Below are positions 45,281 to 53,977 of a stretch of DNA of 64,000 bases, in pieces. The stretch's first letter is position 1. Every line of letters starts with the position of its first letter. The position numbers and the translations under genes are program-made. Below the pieces are notes generated by a model, which saw only the letters and a list, made by a program, of their open reading frames with translations, had not been told where the DNA came from and did not search any database. Origin of the DNA: JAWKZG01 sp041396125 (lineage in GTDB: Bacteria; Pseudomonadota; Gammaproteobacteria; Competibacterales; Competibacteraceae); contig JAWKZG010000009.1 in assembly GCA_041396125.1 (NCBI GenBank), positions 124,001 to 188,000 of the forward strand, read 5' to 3'.

Positions 45281-45296
45281 ATGTAAACGTTTACAT
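45281..45296. promoter_or_regulatory. LacI-family operator, perfect palindrome
   Basis: ATGTAAACGTTTACAT is a perfect 16-base palindrome with the central CG typical of LacI/GalR operators. It lies about 130 bases upstream of the LacI-type gene, suggesting autoregulation and control of the divergent PI-PLC-like gene. Confidence 0.75.
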
Positions 45297-45427
45297 TAAA
45301 AAGCGTAGATCAGAAAACAATTTTGTCAAAAAATTGGATAATAAAAGTAACGCAAAAATCAGGCTAACAGCAATTAACAAAATAAATTCAACAGCTTAAA
45401 AAATTAACGCATAACCATACAGGATCT

Positions 45428-46471
45428 ATGGCAAAAAAAACTTCAACGCAGCGCATTCCATCGCCCTACTCGGTGAGTATTCGGGAGGTCGCCAAGCAGG
45501 CGGGGGTATCTGTCGCCTCAGTATCACGCGTCATCAATAATTCCGGACATGTTAGCGAGAAGCTTCAACAGCGAATTCAAGCAGCCATTCAGCAACTCAA
45601 TTACATACCGAACAGTGCTGCACGGGCGCTGATTACACGCCAGACCCGTATTATCGGAGCGCTTATTCCCAGCATTGCCCACTCGATCTATGCAACGTTT
45701 ATCGAAGCCTTGCAGCAACGGCTGAATGGTGCCGGTTATAGTCTGGTTATCGCCATCGCGGGTTATGATCGAAAATACGAGTACGAAGAGGCTCGTCAAT
45801 TAATTCTGGCAGGGGCCGAGGCGTTGATGTTGCCCGGCGAGATGCACAATCCGGCACTGTATCGCCTGCTGCAGGCGCGCAATATCCCTTACGTTCTGAA
45901 CAGTATTTTCCACCCCGACAGCCCTCATCCCTGCGTTGGCTACGACAATAAAGGAGCAGCACTGCGAACCACCAACTACCTGCTGGATCTTGGCCATCGG
46001 CGCATTGCAACCATTACCGGCTATTGCGACAAGATCGATCGATTTGCCGAACGCGTTGATGGCATTCGGGAAAGTTTACAAAAGCGTGGTTGCGAGTTGC
46101 CCGACAGCTGGATTTTACAAAGAGACTTCAGCATTGCCGAAGGCCGCGAAGCCTTTCGCTACCTGATGACCCAGCCAACACGGCCAACTGCTATTGTCTG
46201 CGGTAACGATGTGCTTGCGCTGGGTGCGCTATTTGAGGCCCAACGCTTAGGTGTGCAAGTCCCCGAAGAGGTTTCTATCACAGGGTTTGACGATCTCGAA
46301 TGGGCGGCACAAATGACCCCCAGCCTGACCACCGTACATATTCCATTAGCGACTATGGGTATTCGAGTCGCGGATTATTTACTGGGTAGATTACGCGGTG
46401 AAGCTGTCCCGCATGCGACCAGGATTGAGGTCGATCTGGTTCTGCGCGAATCCACCGGCCCGTGCCGCTAA
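45428..46471 (+). CDS. LacI/GalR-family transcriptional regulator
   Basis: A 347-residue repressor. The helix-turn-helix with hinge helix is at residues 16-70 (SIREVAKQAGVSVASVSRVINN, then YIPNSAARAL). The periplasmic-binding-like sensor domain follows (IIGALIPSIAHSIYATFIEALQQRL onwards) with typical GYDNKGAALRTTNYLLDLGHRRIATI and TAIVCGNDVLALGA motifs, and ends SITGFDDLEWAAQMTPSLTTV. The effector is unknown, most often a sugar or nucleoside in this family. It is divergent to the PI-PLC-like gene, with a perfect palindromic operator between them. It ends just before the second copy of the permease 3' end, so it belongs to the inserted cassette. Confidence 0.93.
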   Translation: MAKKTSTQRIPSPYSVSIREVAKQAGVSVASVSRVINNSGHVSEKLQQRIQAAIQQLNYIPNSAARALITRQTRIIGALIPSIAHSIYATFIEALQQRLNGAGYSLVIAIAGYDRKYEYEEARQLILAGAEALMLPGEMHNPALYRLLQARNIPYVLNSIFHPDSPHPCVGYDNKGAALRTTNYLLDLGHRRIATITGYCDKIDRFAERVDGIRESLQKRGCELPDSWILQRDFSIAEGREAFRYLMTQPTRPTAIVCGNDVLALGALFEAQRLGVQVPEEVSITGFDDLEWAAQMTPSLTTVHIPLATMGIRVADYLLGRLRGEAVPHATRIEVDLVLRESTGPCR

Positions 46472-46501
46472 CCTGGGCCACCAATATGCAGCATCAAACG
46501 T

Positions 46502-46524
46502 AAAACCCAGGTCTGGCGGCGGCG
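46502..46524. repeat. 23-base direct repeat, copy 2
   Basis: Exact copy of 40959-40981. Here it is not part of any gene, and it is followed 40 bases later by a terminator-like hairpin that would fit the end of the transporter operon. Confidence 0.85.
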
Positions 46525-46562
46525 CTGAAGTGCCGCAACCCGATAAATGCGCAATGCTATAA

Positions 46563-46600
46563 CCGTGGCTTGCTGATACGCAGCCACGGCTCCCAGTTTT
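46563..46600 (+). terminator. Terminator-like hairpin, probably displaced from the transporter operon
   Basis: CCGTGGCT and AGCCACGG form a perfect eight-base-pair stem with an eleven-base loop, followed by CTCCCAGTTTTCTATTTTT. It could now terminate the LacI-type gene. Its place right after the second copy of the permease end suggests that it originally terminated the transporter operon. Confidence 0.5.
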
Positions 46601-46686
46601 CTATTTTTAGCCCAGTCACTCGCCCGACCTTTCGGACATTAGCTGTAGTTCGATATGAAACAGCGCGCCATCAAAAGAATAGCCTG

Positions 46687-47736
46687 TTACATATGCCGCA
46701 CCGGTCGATGATTGTCCAGCAAGGTCTGGGTGCCGCCAAAGCGCTGTTCGAGAAGGCGCGGCCGGGCCAGAAAATCATGCGGAAAGCCTAATTCGATACA
46801 GCTGGCGTCATCGAGTCTGGCCATTTCTTCGGCAGTCAGCGGAAAATCCAGACAGGCCAGGTTCTGACGAGCCTGTTCCAGAGTGCGGTTGCCAATAATG
46901 GGAATCATCTGCTGGCCGCGCTGACGGGTCCAGTTGATCGCAACCTGAGTGGCTGTGCAGCCTTTTTCATCGGCGATGGTTTGCACCAGCCGGGCGATAG
47001 CGAGATTGCGTTCAGTAAGACGATAATCCGTCACCGCCGCGCGGGTTGTATCGCTGGGCGCTTGCGGATTCTGCAGATATTTACCGGTCAATACACCCTG
47101 CCCCGCCACACCCCAGAGCGCAACGGCCAGATCGAGCGACTGCGCCATCGGCAACAGCTCCCGCTCCGAGGTACGCTCGATCAGGCTGTATTCGATCTGG
47201 ATACCGGCAAAAGCCGTCCAGCCACGCAGTTCAGCCAGCATATTGGCGCGGGAAATAGTCCACGCCGGGGTATCGGAAATGCCGATATAAAGCACTTTAC
47301 CGGCGCTGACCAGATCATCCAGCGTGCGCATGATTTCTTCGACCGAGGTGGTGAAATCCCACTGATGCAGCCAGTACAGATCGATATAATCGGTCTTGAG
47401 GCGGCGCAGGCTGGCTTCCACCGACTGCCTGATGTTTTTGCGATGATTGCCGCCCGCATTGGCATCGCCCTTGCGCATATTCAGCGAGAATTTGGTCGCC
47501 ACAACAAACCGCTCACGTTCGCCGGCCAGCAGATCACCCACGAAGCGCTCACTGGTGCCGGCGTTATAGCTGTTGGCGGTATCGATAAAATTACCGCCGA
47601 CTTCGGCATACGCATCAAACACCCGACGGGATTCCTCAATGCCGACACCCCAGCCCATTTCTTCGCCAAACGTCAGCGTGCCGAGGCACAACTCGGATAC
47701 TCTGAGACCGGAATGTCCAAATAATTTGTAGCGCAT
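46687..47736 (-). CDS. Aldo/keto reductase
   Basis: A 349-residue NADPH-type aldo/keto reductase. The start at 47736 is chosen for the GGAGGAGG run upstream; a frame starting ten codons earlier is less likely. The catalytic tetrad is visible as Asp and Tyr in NFIDTANSYNAG, Lys in VATKFSLNM, and His in DLYWLHQWD. The cofactor-binding end is IPIIGNRTLEQARQNL. The protein resembles the subgroup that reduces sugar or methylglyoxal-type carbonyls, but the substrate is unknown. It is monocistronic and immediately follows the cassette boundary. Confidence 0.9.
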   Translation of the reverse strand: MRYKLFGHSGLRVSELCLGTLTFGEEMGWGVGIEESRRVFDAYAEVGGNFIDTANSYNAGTSERFVGDLLAGERERFVVATKFSLNMRKGDANAGGNHRKNIRQSVEASLRRLKTDYIDLYWLHQWDFTTSVEEIMRTLDDLVSAGKVLYIGISDTPAWTISRANMLAELRGWTAFAGIQIEYSLIERTSERELLPMAQSLDLAVALWGVAGQGVLTGKYLQNPQAPSDTTRAAVTDYRLTERNLAIARLVQTIADEKGCTATQVAINWTRQRGQQMIPIIGNRTLEQARQNLACLDFPLTAEEMARLDDASCIELGFPHDFLARPRLLEQRFGGTQTLLDNHRPVRHM

Positions 47737-47983
47737 GTTGATTTTCCTCCTCCTCGATTTTATCAACGAGAATCAGTTCGACGTGCAGCTCGAAACCCTG
47801 ATGCTTGAACTGCTGTAGATGTGCGAATAAGGATTTTTTAGCAAAAATAGTGGCTTGCCGAACTGTCCGCAGAACGCCCCTTACAAACAGCTTGCGGCGA
47901 TGGTAAGGAGCTACATAGCGCTGAAGACCACATAAATCCGAGGACTACAATCCAATCAGCCCTCTGGAAAGCCATTTAGAAGT

Positions 47984-48835
47984 TCATGGACGTAAGGGTG
48001 GCAAATCTGCACAGATCACCTCGTAGTTCCCTCCTACGCATCCTTCTGGTGTGCTGCAAACATCTCGCAAAAAAGCGAAAAAATTCATGGTATTTGCATT
48101 GATGGTTTGAAACCCCAGATTTAGGAAATACTCCGGGTTGTTTGCATATTGTCCCGGTCCAGTGACAACGTCACCATTATCACAGCTTAGTTCTAGATTA
48201 TTACCTTGTTCATCTTGTGCAATCGTAAACGAGCCTGAAACACGATAAAAACCAATACTCTGAGGAGGTCCTGCTAACCCTTGTGGACCCGTAGGCCCCT
48301 GCGGGCCAGTCGGCCCTAGTTCACCAGCAGGTCCTTGCGCGCCAGCAGGCCCCGGTGGACCACTCTCCCCCTGTGGTCCCGTTGCGCCCTGTGAACCTGT
48401 AGGCCCCTGCGGACCTGCCGGACCTGTCAGCCCCGTTGGCCCTACCGCACCTAAAGTCAGACTGAAATGATCCCAATCGGATAGATAGCCCGCGCGGTTG
48501 ACTGTCAGTAAATAACTGCCGGGTGCAAAATCGGCACTGGGAAACTCGGCAATAATCATATCCTTGGTGGCATTCAAAACGGGCAATGTCAGCTCTTCCA
48601 GGATCACCGTCGGGGTAATGCCGTAGACCACAAAGTTAGAGCCATTAATGAACAGCTGGTTATTTTCATAATCCGGTTCTACGCTGAGAATAACCAAATA
48701 CGGATAGTTGAAGAAATTAGTCTGCTGCTCCGGTAGCGAGATGTCAGCTCTGGGTTCATTTTGAGCAAGACCGGTATTAGCCCGGAGTAAACACAGACCC
48801 GTGGCTATGGCGACAGCTGATTTTGAGATTCGCAT
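47984..48835 (-). CDS. Secreted collagen-like protein
   Basis: A 283-residue exported protein. The start at 48835 has a GGAGG upstream and gives a signal peptide (ISKSAVAIATGLCLLRANTGLA); the frame stays open 42 codons further but without these signs. Residues 35-125 look like an IPT/TIG-type immunoglobulin fold (PYLVILSVEPDYENNQLFIN to SYLLTVNRAGYLSDW). About 65 residues of uninterrupted Gly-X-Y follow (about 130-192, with many GPTGPQG and GPAGAQG units), then a cysteine-containing C-terminal domain. Bacterial collagen-like proteins of this build form trimers at the cell surface or in exosporia; the role here is unknown. Confidence 0.75.
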   Translation of the reverse strand: MRISKSAVAIATGLCLLRANTGLAQNEPRADISLPEQQTNFFNYPYLVILSVEPDYENNQLFINGSNFVVYGITPTVILEELTLPVLNATKDMIIAEFPSADFAPGSYLLTVNRAGYLSDWDHFSLTLGAVGPTGLTGPAGPQGPTGSQGATGPQGESGPPGPAGAQGPAGELGPTGPQGPTGPQGLAGPPQSIGFYRVSGSFTIAQDEQGNNLELSCDNGDVVTGPGQYANNPEYFLNLGFQTINANTMNFFAFLRDVCSTPEGCVGGNYEVICADLPPLRP

Positions 48836-49104
48836 TATTACGCCTCCGACTGTTAGGCAAGTTCCGCAGTATACGCTGAGTCGGGCTTTGAATTCAGTCA
48901 GCACGGGGTCTTTATATCGGCCAAGCACGTACGCCAGGACGGTGTTCGTAGCATAATCCACGGCCTACCACAGTCGGCGCGGGTTAGCCTTGTGCCCGAC
49001 AAACGACCACTGTCCGTCCATTTCCACGGCGCGTTCCAGTCGCCCCACCCGACCGCCTTCAAACGTCAAACAAATGTGCGTCACCTCAGACGGGAAACAT
49101 ACGG
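48836..49104. other. Intergenic region with possible unidentified remnant
   Basis: No intact gene. The minus strand at about 48965-49090 reads THICLTFEGGRVGRLERAVE and then QWSFVGHKANPRRLW before a stop, which looks protein-like and may be the tail of a lost gene. I cannot name it. Confidence 0.3.
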
Positions 49105-49242
49105 TATTTGGCCGTGCGCCATTCGCACACACCCTGATACGCAAAGCTGGTCGTTGCCGCCATTGTCGCGTATGCATTCAGCCCGATCGACCTGATTCCG
49201 GATTTCGTACCCGTATTGGGGTATCTCGATGATTTGCAATAA
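49105..49242 (+). pseudogene. DUF1232 (YkvA-like) protein remnant
   Basis: The frame reads YLAVRHSHTP, a TGA, then YAKLVVAAIVAYAFSPIDLI and PDFVPVLGYLDDLQ. The SPIDLIPDFxPVLGYLDD motif is the signature of the DUF1232 family. The TGA falls where related proteins have tryptophan, and the protein ends early, so this is a decayed fragment. Confidence 0.65.
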
Positions 49243-49249
49243 ATCACGA

Positions 49250-50224
49250 CTACTGACCGGTGTTGTCCCGACCCAATATCTTACCGTTGAGCTCTCGCCC
49301 GTAGAAACCCGGGTGCTGGTGAAAACGCTCACGGGTGGCGTCTACGTCACCCTCGAAGCGCGGATCCTGTGGGCGTTCGTGGCTGTTCATAAAAGCGGCC
49401 ACATCCCAGGCTTCTTGGTCGGTCAAACTGCCGCCATGACCGAGCGGCATATTGCCCTTGATAAACCCGGCAGCGGTATTGATGCGGTGCATTCCAGCAC
49501 CCCAGTTATAAGAATCCGGCCCCCACAACGGCGGAAACACATAACTTTCGCCGACCTTTTGCCCCTGGCCGTCAGCACCGTGACAGATGGCGCAACTGGC
49601 TTGATAGACCTGTTCGCCACGCGCTAAATCGTAACCACCGGCGGGTTCCGCGACCACTGGATAACCGCGTCCGGGTAACACTTCGCCGGTCGGCGCGCCT
49701 TGAGCTAACCAATAGGAATAAGTGACCAGCGCGGTCAGCGCTTTGCTGCCGGACGGCGGTGGTGTTCCGTTCATGCTGTAGCGAAAGCACCCCTGTAGCC
49801 GTTCTTCATAAGTGTTGACGTGATCGTTTTTCTTGCGGTAAGCCGGATACAGGGTATAAGCCGCCCACAACGGAGCGGAGTTGGCCTTGCGCCCCTGGTC
49901 GAGATGACAGTTGGTGCAGTTCATGCCATTACCAACGTACTCACGGGCATAAGTCTGCGTGTCGACGAAGATTTGATGCCCCAAGCGCACCATCGCGCCG
50001 AACTGATCGTCGGGTATGTCCTCTTCCCGTGGCGGCTCGAATAAGGCTTCGCCAGGCTGGACGGCGACCGTGGTTGGCGGCAGTTCGGCCTGATAATCGA
50101 TACGTTGATCTTGTGGCGGGTCTTGCGGCTGATTTTGCGCAAGCACTATACCGTCATACCCCATGATGCCAGCAACAACGACAACCGCCAGTGCATTGCG
50201 GCCAGGTTTGGAAAAAATGTTCAT
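49250..50224 (-). CDS. tsdA: Diheme cytochrome c, thiosulfate dehydrogenase (TsdA)-like
   Basis: A 324-residue exported diheme cytochrome. The signal peptide is followed by a soluble protein with heme motifs CTNCH (residues 102-106) and CAICH (about 212-216). Between them, YAREYVGNGMNCTNCHLDQG, APLWAAYTLYPAYR and YEERLQGCFRYSMNGTPP match TsdA thiosulfate dehydrogenases, in which the cysteine of QGCF is an unusual axial ligand of the active-site heme. TsdA joins two thiosulfates into tetrathionate, or the reverse. The gene lies 13 bases downstream of a diheme cytochrome resembling its electron acceptor TsdB. The conserved cysteine makes the call more specific than a generic cytochrome. Confidence 0.8.
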   Translation of the reverse strand: MNIFSKPGRNALAVVVVAGIMGYDGIVLAQNQPQDPPQDQRIDYQAELPPTTVAVQPGEALFEPPREEDIPDDQFGAMVRLGHQIFVDTQTYAREYVGNGMNCTNCHLDQGRKANSAPLWAAYTLYPAYRKKNDHVNTYEERLQGCFRYSMNGTPPPSGSKALTALVTYSYWLAQGAPTGEVLPGRGYPVVAEPAGGYDLARGEQVYQASCAICHGADGQGQKVGESYVFPPLWGPDSYNWGAGMHRINTAAGFIKGNMPLGHGGSLTDQEAWDVAAFMNSHERPQDPRFEGDVDATRERFHQHPGFYGRELNGKILGRDNTGQ

Positions 50225-50237
50225 AGCAACACCGCCT

Positions 50238-50885
50238 TTATTGAGAGGAATCCGCTGTGCCTAACTGAGCGAAATAAGCCGCCACCGCTGCGCTTTCCTC
50301 GTCGGTCATCTTTTCGGCCACCGGCCGCATGAGCTGATTGGGATCGTTGCCACGGCTCCCCTGCTTCCAGGCTTGCAGCTGTTGCTCGATATAGCTGGCG
50401 TGTTGCCCTGCCAAGCGTGGGAAGGCGGCCCCGACCCCGGCACCACCAGGGCCATGACAGGATACGCACTCAGGGATATCGCGTTCCCAGGCACCGCGTG
50501 TCGCCAACCGTTCGCCGAGCGATTGCGGTGCCCTGTCTGCCCGCCCGATTAACGGTGCCGGGCTGCCCTCCTGAGCCGCGTAATAAGCGCTTACGGAAAC
50601 CTGTTCCTGCTCGTCAAGCGCCTGAGCGATGGGTTGCATAATGGGATTGTCGCGGGCTCCGGACTGATAATCGCGCAGTTGCTTGGCCAGATAGTCAGCG
50701 TTCAGACCGGCCAGCCGCGGGAATCCGGCGGCCGCGTTACCGGCTCCGGTGGGGCCATGACAGGCAACACAGGCAACGGCACCACGGCTATTGCCCTGAG
50801 TTGCGATTTGTTGACCGAGATCAGCGGCAGCGGACGTGGCCGTCGCCAGGATCGAAATAAAAAAGCCAAAGTTCGCGTAATGCAT
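50238..50885 (-). CDS. tsdB: Diheme cytochrome c4-type protein, probable TsdB
   Basis: A 215-residue exported cytochrome with two related c4-type halves. The first has CVACHGPTGAG then FPRLAGLNADYLAKQLRDY, and the second has CVSCHGPGGAG then FPRLAGQHASYIEQQLQAW; each half ends in an M near a helix (QPIAQ and LMRPVAEKM). A signal peptide ends at TSAAA. It precedes tsdA by 13 bases in the same operon. In bacteria with tsdBA pairs, TsdB accepts electrons from TsdA, and that is the likely role here. It could instead be a general c4-type carrier. Confidence 0.8.
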   Translation of the reverse strand: MHYANFGFFISILATATSAAADLGQQIATQGNSRGAVACVACHGPTGAGNAAAGFPRLAGLNADYLAKQLRDYQSGARDNPIMQPIAQALDEQEQVSVSAYYAAQEGSPAPLIGRADRAPQSLGERLATRGAWERDIPECVSCHGPGGAGVGAAFPRLAGQHASYIEQQLQAWKQGSRGNDPNQLMRPVAEKMTDEESAAVAAYFAQLGTADSSQ

Positions 50886-51078
50886 CGGTACACCTCTATC
50901 AGCAAACCGGGGGCGATTTAACCTATCCCCATACGTTTTACGAGTTCATTCGATTACGGTTTAAGCCGCAGCCCGCAATACTTCTGTTCTGCACGAAAAA
51001 CTCACATAATATTCGCTCTCTATGCGGGAACACCGTAAAACATAACAAGCAAGCCGTAGTGGCACAATTAAAAATCAA

Positions 51079-51380
51079 AGCAAACCTCAAACAGCCGCCG
51101 GCTCCGCTGTGTGCAGTGCCAGCAACGGTTTCAGAAAACGCCCGGTGTAACTCTGCTCGCAGGCGGCTACGTGTTCCGGTGTGCCTTCCGTGATCAGATT
51201 GCCGCCGCGTTCGCCGCCTTCCGGGCCCAGATCAATGACCCAGTCGGCGGTTTTGATCACATCCAGATTATGCTCGATGATCACAATCGTATTGCCCCGG
51301 TCGCGCAGCTCGAACAACACCTGCAGCAGCTGCTCGATATCATGAAAATGCAGGCCGGTGGTCGGTTCGTCCAGAATATA
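51079..51380 (-). pseudogene. Duplicated uvrA 3' end (island left boundary)
   Basis: These 302 bases match 56784-57085 with 17 differences by eye. They hold the last 97 or so codons of uvrA (ILDEPTTGLHFHDIEQLL onwards) and its stop at 51087. Sixteen of the 17 differences are synonymous and one changes Thr to Ala near the end. The two copies thus look like alleles of a functional gene rather than a neutral decayed duplicate. Upstream of 51380 the sequence changes abruptly to the FGE gene region. Confidence 0.92.
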
Positions 51381-51409
51381 GACACGCGCCATGCTCGCCT
51401 GACCTGCGC

Positions 51410-53977
51410 TCAAGCCTCCTGAACTCGGACACAACGAAAGCCGAAGCCACCGCCGCGGTCGCCCGGGCCGTATATGAGGCGAGATGCAGCACGCACGTTA
51501 GGTGCATAGTCGTACCAGGATCCGCCGCGCAGCACACGACCGCCGTCAGCGTCCACCGCACCCATAGGGTTCTTCACCGTCTCATCCGTGTAGGGCGACA
51601 GCTCATCCGCACACCATTCCCATACATTCCCCAGCATGTCGTACAAACCCCAGCCATTCGGCTGCTTCAGACCTACCTTCCGCATCCCCGCCTGCTGATG
51701 CGGATACTGCTTCTCAGGCCAAGAACTTGAATCCACTCCCTCTGCCAGATCAAACTCGTGTCCGCTGTTACCACCGTACCACGCAATCGTATCCAGCACC
51801 GGTGCATTATTTTTACCCAGCAATTCCAGATCGCCCGCATACGTCGCCGTCGTCGTCCCCGCCCGGCACGCATATTCCCATTGCGCTTCCGTCGGCAGGC
51901 TTAACTGTAAACCCGGTACCTGGTCGTTGAGCCGCTCGATAAAGACCTGCACATCCTTCCAACTGACCTGCTCCACCGGCCGTTCCGGGTCTTGGAACTG
52001 GCTCGGGTTCTCCCCCATTACCGCTTCCCACAGCCCCTGCGTACACGGCGTTTCAAACAGCCAGTAACCTCGGCTAATAATCACTTCATGCTGCGGGCCT
52101 TCAAAAAATGCTTTTAATCCCTCTCTGTCTTCGCGCCCGACCTCATCCAACGGCGAACCCATCATGAACCGACCCGGCGCAATCCAGCGCAGCCGCTGCT
52201 GGACACTGTGTCCTGACGGGCCACTAACCGAAAACGCCACCCAGCAGCCCCGTTCGTCCTCGCCCCAGGCCGATGCCCAGGCCGGTGCTTGACCCGACTG
52301 CCAAAACGTATGCTGTTCCACCATCAATTCGCGGCGGGCCGCTGTAATGCTGCCAAACGGGCTGCCTTTTACTACTGTAGACGCTGTCGCAGATATGGGT
52401 GTAATGAGCACTTCAGCACCGTGTTGGCTGAGGACGTACTCGATAGGTTCATGTTTACTCGGTGTGAGATCAGCGGGATCGTAGTACGAGGGGCGCAACG
52501 CACTGGGGTCATCATCATAAACTGCTGCCCACAGCCGATTGAGCGCCGGGATCAAACGTTGATCCTGCTGCGCGGCCGGACTTAGACGACGCTGCAAACG
52601 CAAAAACCAGAGCTGATCGTCCAAACTGACTTCGCTATTGAGCGCCAATTGCTCGAAATACCGCCAGGCATCCCTCAGATCGGCTTTATCGGATAAGGCA
52701 TCGCGCGCCTTGGGCGGCAAATTCAGCAACTCTTCATACCAAATTTCACAGGGTAATCCACTGCGCCAGCTCCGTAACAAAGCAAGAATCTGCTGTTGCA
52801 AAATAGGGTTCTCGCGCTCAAACGCCTGCCGCCATGTATTGGCGCTAAGCGGGTCCAGCGTGCCCGCCACACTGGAACGGCTTATCATGGCTGGATGCTG
52901 CCAGACGTCGGCTTCCAGTCTGGCATCCGACCACTGCGGCCCAAGCAAGCGCCGCACCGCGCGCAAAAAACCTGGCTCGATACGAATTGCCGGTGAAATC
53001 AGGCGCATTAAACGTTCAACCCGCTGCGCACGGCTTGCCTCATCCACCGCCGGCGCGCGCTCATCCCAGGCCAACAAAAGCCAGTCGCGGCTTAGGCGCG
53101 GTGGGCAGTGCGCCAAAGCACCCGGAATCAACGCAACCGCGCGGCAGCCCGCCCGCCGCACCCGCCGACCGAACGCTTGCCAGCGTTTAATCAATACATC
53201 AGGTTGCGACGCGAACGCGCCTAAATCGCCCAGCACCAATACCAGCGAACCTGGTGGTGGCAAAACGTAGCGCACTGCCTCATCAGGCAGACGCTCATCA
53301 GTGTTAGTCCCGGAAGACGACAGCAAGCGCACCGGTTCCTCATCGCCATCCCAGAGCCGCGCCTCAGTCATCGTCTGGTGTGGAAACTGCCGTGCTAACT
53401 GGCTGATGACAATGTCCTGATCATCCCAAAACGGGGTTAAGCGACGGCTGCGATCACTAATGACCTGCAAATGGCTGCCCCAACGCCGGGCTCTTCGACG
53501 TGGCAAGCGCGTTAATGTCTCCGACCGGCCCAAACGTTTTGTAATCGTGTCAGTATCGAGCAAATAGGTCTCGCCGAGTTCTGCGGCAAGCCGACGCAGA
53601 CGGGGCAAAATTGACGACCACGGCGCCAGCGTTTGCTGCGGGGGTTGCACGCCAGGTAATGGTCCGTCATACACTGGCTCGCGCCCGGTGGCCGTAATGA
53701 GCGCTGCAGTGGTTATATCAGGATAGCGGGGTTCATAGGTTTCAATTCGCCAGAATGGGACCTGAACCTTATCGGGCAGAGCGCGCACCACCGCGTCCGG
53801 CTGTGGCTGGGCAATACCTGTCTGGCGGGCTGAGTCGGTTGGTTTGGGCGTTACTTTAAGCGGGGCGTCATAATCCAGCAGCTCAACCAGCGTATCGAGT
53901 AAGGACTCGCTGCCCTGCGCGTAGGCCCGCAACAAGTCAGCCCGGCCAAGAAGACTGCGCGCATAGAGGTCAGTCAC
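51410..53977 (-). CDS. Large protein with C-terminal formylglycine-generating-enzyme (FGE/SUMF1) domain
   Basis: An 855-residue protein from a GTG at 53977 that overlaps the MoxR stop by eight bases; the frame is open further upstream, but that part is inside the MoxR gene and is not protein-like. The first 600 residues are of unknown family. They include a central stretch (HLQVISDRSRRLTPFWDDQD, then GSLVLVLGDLGAF) that may be a degenerate vWA-like or SAV2336-type domain. About residues 600-855 are an FGE-sulfatase fold: RWIAPGRFMMGSP, QVSWKDVQVFIERL, LSLPTEAQWEYACRAGT, GLYDMLGNVWEWCAD and RVLRGGSWYDYAPNVRAASR. FGE-like domains in conflict systems are thought to be sensors or effectors rather than sulfatase maturases. 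It is the last gene of the island operon. Confidence 0.75.
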   Translation of the reverse strand: MTDLYARSLLGRADLLRAYAQGSESLLDTLVELLDYDAPLKVTPKPTDSARQTGIAQPQPDAVVRALPDKVQVPFWRIETYEPRYPDITTAALITATGREPVYDGPLPGVQPPQQTLAPWSSILPRLRRLAAELGETYLLDTDTITKRLGRSETLTRLPRRRARRWGSHLQVISDRSRRLTPFWDDQDIVISQLARQFPHQTMTEARLWDGDEEPVRLLSSSGTNTDERLPDEAVRYVLPPPGSLVLVLGDLGAFASQPDVLIKRWQAFGRRVRRAGCRAVALIPGALAHCPPRLSRDWLLLAWDERAPAVDEASRAQRVERLMRLISPAIRIEPGFLRAVRRLLGPQWSDARLEADVWQHPAMISRSSVAGTLDPLSANTWRQAFERENPILQQQILALLRSWRSGLPCEIWYEELLNLPPKARDALSDKADLRDAWRYFEQLALNSEVSLDDQLWFLRLQRRLSPAAQQDQRLIPALNRLWAAVYDDDPSALRPSYYDPADLTPSKHEPIEYVLSQHGAEVLITPISATASTVVKGSPFGSITAARRELMVEQHTFWQSGQAPAWASAWGEDERGCWVAFSVSGPSGHSVQQRLRWIAPGRFMMGSPLDEVGREDREGLKAFFEGPQHEVIISRGYWLFETPCTQGLWEAVMGENPSQFQDPERPVEQVSWKDVQVFIERLNDQVPGLQLSLPTEAQWEYACRAGTTTATYAGDLELLGKNNAPVLDTIAWYGGNSGHEFDLAEGVDSSSWPEKQYPHQQAGMRKVGLKQPNGWGLYDMLGNVWEWCADELSPYTDETVKNPMGAVDADGGRVLRGGSWYDYAPNVRAASRLIYGPGDRGGGFGFRCVRVQEA

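Larger units (their letters stand above)
44869..45427. other. AT-rich divergent regulatory region
   Basis: About 560 AT-rich bases between the PI-PLC-like gene and the LacI-type gene. No gene is supported here. Two operator-like palindromes lie within it, and promoters for both genes are expected. Confidence 0.6.

Noticed and set aside
48285..48450. Short repeated units suggestive of a CRISPR or tandem array
   Set aside because: They are the Gly-X-Y codons of the collagen-like protein; there are no spacers or cas genes.
51410..53977. The FGE-domain protein as the maturase for the sulfatase at 18765-20231
   Set aside because: It is embedded in an operon with a protease and MoxR ATPase in a mobile island, far from the sulfatase, and has a large extra N-terminal region.
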